This document shows positions 61,839 through 64,000 of a DNA stretch of 64,000 nt, piece after piece (within the stretch, counting starts at the first letter, position 1; the number at the start of each line of letters is the position of its first letter). Source of the DNA: Owenia fusiformis (Eukaryota; Annelida; Polychaeta; Sabellida; Oweniidae); contig CAIIXF020000010.1 in assembly GCA_903813345.2 (NCBI GenBank), positions 35,703,425-35,767,424 on the forward strand, in the 5' to 3' direction. The notes beneath the pieces are model-generated. The model was not told the DNA's origin. It did no database searches and saw only the letters and a list, made by a program, of their open reading frames with translations. Both the position numbers and the translations under genes were made by a program.

Positions 61839-62330
61839 ATGCAGAGAATGGAGTCCGAAAAGGAAAATGACCAGCTCTCAAGACAAGAACTCTTAACCCA
61901 GATCAGAGGGTCCATTAGATTTTGTGTATTAAGGAATATCTCAAAGAAAGACACAGTGACTGAAGTACAAAAAGCCTATGGTGATGCTATTAAGAAGAGT
62001 GCAATTGGTACGCCAGGTATTCCGAGGGCAGACTGAAAATGAGTGATAAACCCAAGATCAGGACGTCCCGTTACAGTGACAAAACCAAAATCGGTGGCCA
62101 ATGTCAAAATGGTCCTAGATGAAAATTGCCGTATTACTATTATGGAACTTTAGGAAAGTTGTAATATTAGTTATGGGAGAATCATCATATCCTACAGAAC
62201 ATTTTGAAGATGCGGCTAATTTGTTCAAAATTGGTACCCAAGGACCTTACTGTTTGTGAAATTGATAGAGCGTTACTTGCCCATGCTGTCCCAAGACTGT
62301 GAATCAAGATTGGGGATCGCTGTTTCAACC
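61839..62330 (+). pseudogene. mariner-like transposase fossil
   Basis: The open start reads LSRQELLTQIRGSIRFCVLR, KKDTVTEVQKAYGDAI and GTPGIPRAD. The neighbouring frame then carries PRSGRPVTVTKPKSVANVK and DENCRITIMEL. GRPxxxT followed by RxTIxEL is the linker and second helix-turn-helix of Tc1/mariner transposases. Further broken frames continue to about 62330 without a clear catalytic domain. It lies against the right Harbinger-type end. Confidence 0.7.
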
Positions 62331-62375
62331 CAGACGCAACGCACATAGTTAGCGACCAACTGATAATGAGGCCTC

Positions 62376-64000
62376 AGGTCCCTACATTTCTAATCATGTA
62401 GTTATGGCCTCCTAAAAATTGAAAAAATCTATTGTGTGTAAGGCAATTTAAAGTCTCTCAAAGGGGATCATAATTCGATGATCAAGACATATGGAGACCC
62501 GAATCTTTCTTGGATTTGACCTTGGATTTTTTATAAATAATTCTAGAGCATTCCAAATCTATATAAAGAGCTAATTGAGATAAATGAATACATAAACAAT
62601 AAATCACCATTTAAAACAATTATTGTCTCAGAAATGAAGGAACAAAGCCATCTCATGATATGATGTCACAAATCAAAGACATATTGTTCTGCAGTTTGGG
62701 TGACTTTGATAAAAATCACTATAGTGCCTTTGGTAGAACATAGGTCTCAAACATGATCAAAATGACACTTTCTTCAATTTTAAGATGATCATTAACATGG
62801 TGGCAAATGGGCATCAAACAGTGCAGTAGGGGAGGTCTAAATTTATCGGATTTGGTTGAAACTGTGTATGCTTGCTTTTGCTTATCAGGACACTGTCGAA
62901 AAGTGAAACACACTTCAGCACTCCCCTAAGAAAAGTGGTCTTTGCTAAGCCATCTCCCCAACTTACAATTCCCAAGGAGCAGAAGGAATCCTTTCCCAAG
63001 CTTATTCCTTTGGAGAGAAGATGACACCCATCTTTTTGGAATTGGGGTTACTTCTTTAGATGCTGACAATTAAAGAGCTTCATAAATGCAAAAATGTCTG
63101 AAGAAGGGAAAGAAGTCCAGCAGTAGAACTATTAAATTGATACCAGGTGTCCGAAGAGAGGAATATTTAAGTTCCCTTAACTTAAATTACATAGGTTTTA
63201 GTGGTTCAATTTTCATATAGCCCTTATGTATCAAATAGTTATGCAAATAAAAGTATGTCCAGTAAAATAAAATGTTTTATGTCAAATACAAGAAAAGATA
63301 TTTCACTTTTTGTGATTTTGTAATATGGGGTCTATGGGGAATCAACTCGAACTAGAAGTCACATTTTCAAAAAAATATTTAATTTTCAAAGTTGATAAAC
63401 AATTTTCGAAACCATACTTTTAGATGTATTTTTACATGTGGATTTCAAATGTGATATCGTACCTCTATTTTTACTTCTCAATTATAACAAACATTAGGCT
63501 TTAATATGTTCAACTAGTAAGGTTCAATGAATGTAAAGTTTATAATGCTGTACACTAAGAATAGCCTTTAAGCCTCAGTGTTGATTGCCAAGTTTTAGCT
63601 GATAGAAGGTTTCATATGCTTGAGTGAACACCAGTACAGAATCATGTTTTGCAGAAAATATACACCAATCCCAGTTTACATTGTGTTCGATTTGCACATT
63701 TTCAGTCAATGACAACTTTGTAATAATTTGTATTATAATATAAACCAATCATAACTTGTGAGTTCCCAAAGGGACATATCCCTTATAGCATGAGTGCAAA
63801 CCTTGATTTTCAATATAAAAGCAACAACACCTTGATTTATTTCAATCAGTCCCAACATTTTACTAGCAGGAGTTACAGGAAAAAACAGAATGTTATATTA
63901 AGCCGGGAACATTAAAACTAATGTGCAGTTAGTTACCAACTGCACATTGGTGTTTGATGATGATTTTATTGTAAATAAAAACAATTTTAAATGAACGCCA
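62376..64000. other. non-coding stretch, nothing recognised
   Basis: AT-rich sequence with only short minus-strand frames (for example 62719-62999) lacking motifs. A 13 bp palindromic phrase, GTGCAGTTAGTTACCAACTGCAC, sits near 63922-63944. No exon or transposon identified. Confidence 0.45.

Larger units (their letters stand above)
53208..62375. mobile_element. Harbinger-type ends enclosing a 9.2 kb nested-transposon block
   Basis: The left end GAGGCCTCATTATCCATTGG and the right end (inverse GAGGCCTCATTATCAGTTGG) match at nearly every base. Both continue into GCAACGC-type subterminal repeats, the same style as the element at 28852-31616. Inside lie a HARBI1-like transposase, a 401 bp MITE, a LINE of about 5 kb and a mariner fossil. 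Without those later insertions the core would be about 3 kb. A target duplication was not resolved, so the two ends could also belong to different insertions. Confidence 0.6.

Overview
The window is AT-rich nuclear DNA from an animal, most likely a marine invertebrate (possibly a lophotrochozoan such as a mollusc, though the sequence does not settle this). The signs are spliced exons with GT/AG borders, several classes of animal transposon (two kinds of non-LTR retrotransposon, mariner, piggyBac-type MITE, PIF/Harbinger, pogo), long satellite arrays and p53-family sequence. There are no bacterial operons, ribosome binding sites, tRNA or rRNA genes, and most open frames are short by-products of AT-rich or repetitive DNA.

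Layout. 1-6.3 kb: gene-poor, with one near-perfect palindrome. 6.3-9.0 kb: the best host-type gene, five phase-consistent exons encoding a tyrosine-recombinase-fold protein with a C-terminal basic Trp-containing domain. 9-14.7 kb: mostly non-coding with inverted-repeat elements. 15.5-16.5 kb: a mariner with intact ends, a TA duplication and a broken transposase. 16.7-28.5 kb: a tandem and inverted array of about nine partial modules. Some modules carry pieces resembling the N-terminal transactivation motif and the DNA-binding domain of the p53/p63/p73 family. The array has served as a landing pad: a 5'-truncated L1/Tx1-type LINE, a TTAA-flanked MITE and a 1.3 kb terminal-inverted-repeat transposon each sit in one copy, while sister copies keep the empty site. 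28.5-31.6 kb: a Harbinger-like element with a Myb/SANT-like exon and a nested LINE tail. 31.6-38 kb: old repeats, a pogo fragment and unassigned short frames.

38.06-38.30 kb holds a convincing internal exon, perhaps AKAP7-like. It is followed by a 5.5 kb satellite of about 54 units of 101/102 bp with a 1,520 bp higher-order duplication. 45.5-46.0 kb: an internally deleted mariner. 46.8-51.2 kb: about four tandem copies of a 1.2-1.6 kb unit containing mariner-like remains. 51.2-52.8 kb: two weak terminal-exon candidates. 53.2-62.4 kb: a pair of Harbinger-type ends enclosing a broken HARBI1-like transposase, a 401 bp MITE, a nearly full-length but degenerate endonuclease/RT LINE and a mariner fossil. 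62.4-64 kb: nothing recognised.

The p53-like array is the most unusual content. All homology statements come from reading motifs; no search was run.
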